A stretch of DNA of 48,792 nt, from assembly GCA_030826715.1 (NCBI GenBank), contig JAUUDL010000082.1, forward strand, positions 1 through 48,792. The letters are read 5' to 3'. Shown piece by piece: positions 47,642-48,792 of this stretch (the stretch's first letter is position 1; the number at the start of each line of letters is the position of its first letter). The notes beneath the pieces are model-generated. The model was not told where the DNA came from. It worked only from the letters and a program-made list of their open reading frames with translations, and did no database searches. This DNA is from Hydrogenimonas sp. GTDB taxonomy: Bacteria > Campylobacterota > Campylobacteria > Campylobacterales > Hydrogenimonadaceae. Position numbers and translations under genes: made by a program.

Positions 47642-48792
47642 GGGAGACTCCGGTAAAGATCGATATATTTCAGAGCGCATCGCTCGATCGAAAAGTCGCA
47701 CTGCATATCAAATTGCCTCACTCTCCGCAGACTCGCGGTTTTTTTATAGAGTTCAAGCGCATCATCCACCGCGGCAAGGAGCGCCTCCTCATCCATCGCC
47801 TCGAAGAGGAACCCCTGGCCACACACCTTTTCGTTTCGCCGTATCGGGTGGACCGTGTCTCTGAGCCCGCCGACGGCATGGACGATCGGGATCGCCCCGT
47901 AGCGCATCGCGATCATCTGCCCCAGACCGCATGGCTCGAAGCGCGAGGGCATCATGAAAAAGTCGGCGGCGGCGTAGATTCGGTGCGAAAGGGCATCGTC
48001 GTAGCCGACGATCAGACGGAAATTCCCGTATTGCGAATCGATCCTCTTCAGCGCGTCGCGGTATTTCGCCTCTCCTTCTCCCAAAACAACGAGATTGATA
48101 TCCCGTCCAAGGAGCTGTTCCATCGTTCCGATCAGCAGATCGAGCCCTTTTTGTTCGACGAACCGTCCGATAAATGCCAACAGCGGCCGCGCCGGATCGT
48201 CGAAAGAGAGTGTTTTGACCAACCCTCTTTTGCACACCCCTTTGCCTCTGAGCGATTCTGACGTGTAAGGAGCGGCGATGGCCCGATCGTGCGCAGGATC
48301 GTAGACCTTCTCGTCGATGCCGTTGAGAATGCCGACAAGTTTATCGCGGTGCCTTCGTAAGAATCCGTCCAGCCCGCATCCGAATTCCGCTCGCTGTATC
48401 TCTATGGCGTAGGAGGGGCTCACCGTCGTGACGACATCGGCATGGGCGATCCCCCCTTTCATCCAGTTGAGGCGTCCGTAGAACTCCATATCCTCGATAT
48501 GCAAATGGCTCTCGGCCATGCCCCATCGTGCAGCCGACGAAGATTCGAAGACCCCCTGGTAGGCCAGGTTGTGGATCGTATAGACGATCGAACATCGAAC
48601 CCCTTCGTCTCTCGCCAGGACGGCGGCGAGTGCGGTGTGCCAGTCGTTGAGATGGAGCGTCGTGAAACCGAATCGCCGCACGGTTTCGACGATGGCGTGT
48701 GAGAAGATGGCGAACCGGATATCGTTGTCGCCGTATCCTTCACCCGCGGGACCGTAGATCTCGTCGCGGTCGCACAGGGTCGGATTGTAGAC
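47638..48792 (-). CDS. Second glycogen/starch synthase (5' end beyond window edge)
   Basis: The frame stays open to base 48792 (VYNPTLCDRDEIYGPAGEGYGDNDIRFAIFSHAIVETVRRFGFTTLHLNDWHTA...); MPSRFEPCGLGQMIAMRYGAIPIVHAVGGLRDTV. Confidence 0.93.
   Translation of the reverse strand, partial: VYNPTLCDRDEIYGPAGEGYGDNDIRFAIFSHAIVETVRRFGFTTLHLNDWHTALAAVLARDEGVRCSIVYTIHNLAYQGVFESSSAARWGMAESHLHIEDMEFYGRLNWMKGGIAHADVVTTVSPSYAIEIQRAEFGCGLDGFLRRHRDKLVGILNGIDEKVYDPAHDRAIAAPYTSESLRGKGVCKRGLVKTLSFDDPARPLLAFIGRFVEQKGLDLLIGTMEQLLGRDINLVVLGEGEAKYRDALKRIDSQYGNFRLIVGYDDALSHRIYAAADFFMMPSRFEPCGLGQMIAMRYGAIPIVHAVGGLRDTVHPIRRNEKVCGQGFLFEAMDEEALLAAVDDALELYKKTASLRRVRQFDMQCDFSIERCALKYIDLYRSLP

Overview
The window looks like chromosomal sequence from a member of the Campylobacterota. 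This is inferred from the DapD N-terminus and the overall gene content; the genus was not determined. It is densely packed and mostly coded on the minus strand. In order it contains: the 5' part of dapD (cut by the window edge and missed by the ORF track); a tRNA-Thr(CGT); a YefM/YoeB toxin-antitoxin (TA) module with a clear operator/promoter; a TolC/HlyD/ABC-permease export operon whose permease has no ATPase domain; a metallophosphoesterase, a RecD2-like helicase, a YgjP-like metallohydrolase and a phosphomannomutase; a methyltransferase and a GGEEF protein separated by a 266-bp MITE-like element with near-perfect terminal inverted repeats and a 5-bp target duplication; a PPK2 / TonB-dependent receptor / small periplasmic protein / diguanylate cyclase operon; tamA-tamB; a translation-related block (truD, ycaO, FAD oxidoreductase, glyS, dtd, trmL); an M48 lipoprotein peptidase; a MntA/HepT module; a pyruvate dehydrogenase (PDH) and lipoate locus (acs, pdhA, pdhB, pdhC, ACP, AhpD-like, lipoyl-less E2 paralog, oleate hydratase, lpdA, with divergent lplA-lipA); a PIN/antitoxin module; and a glycogen operon (pgi, glgB, glgA, ROK kinase, second glgA). 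The most interesting candidates are the expanded PDH locus bracketed by two TA modules, the MITE-like insertion, the ATPase-less exporter, and a G12 tract with stacked hairpins upstream of glgA. All product calls come from reading the protein sequences; no database search was run.
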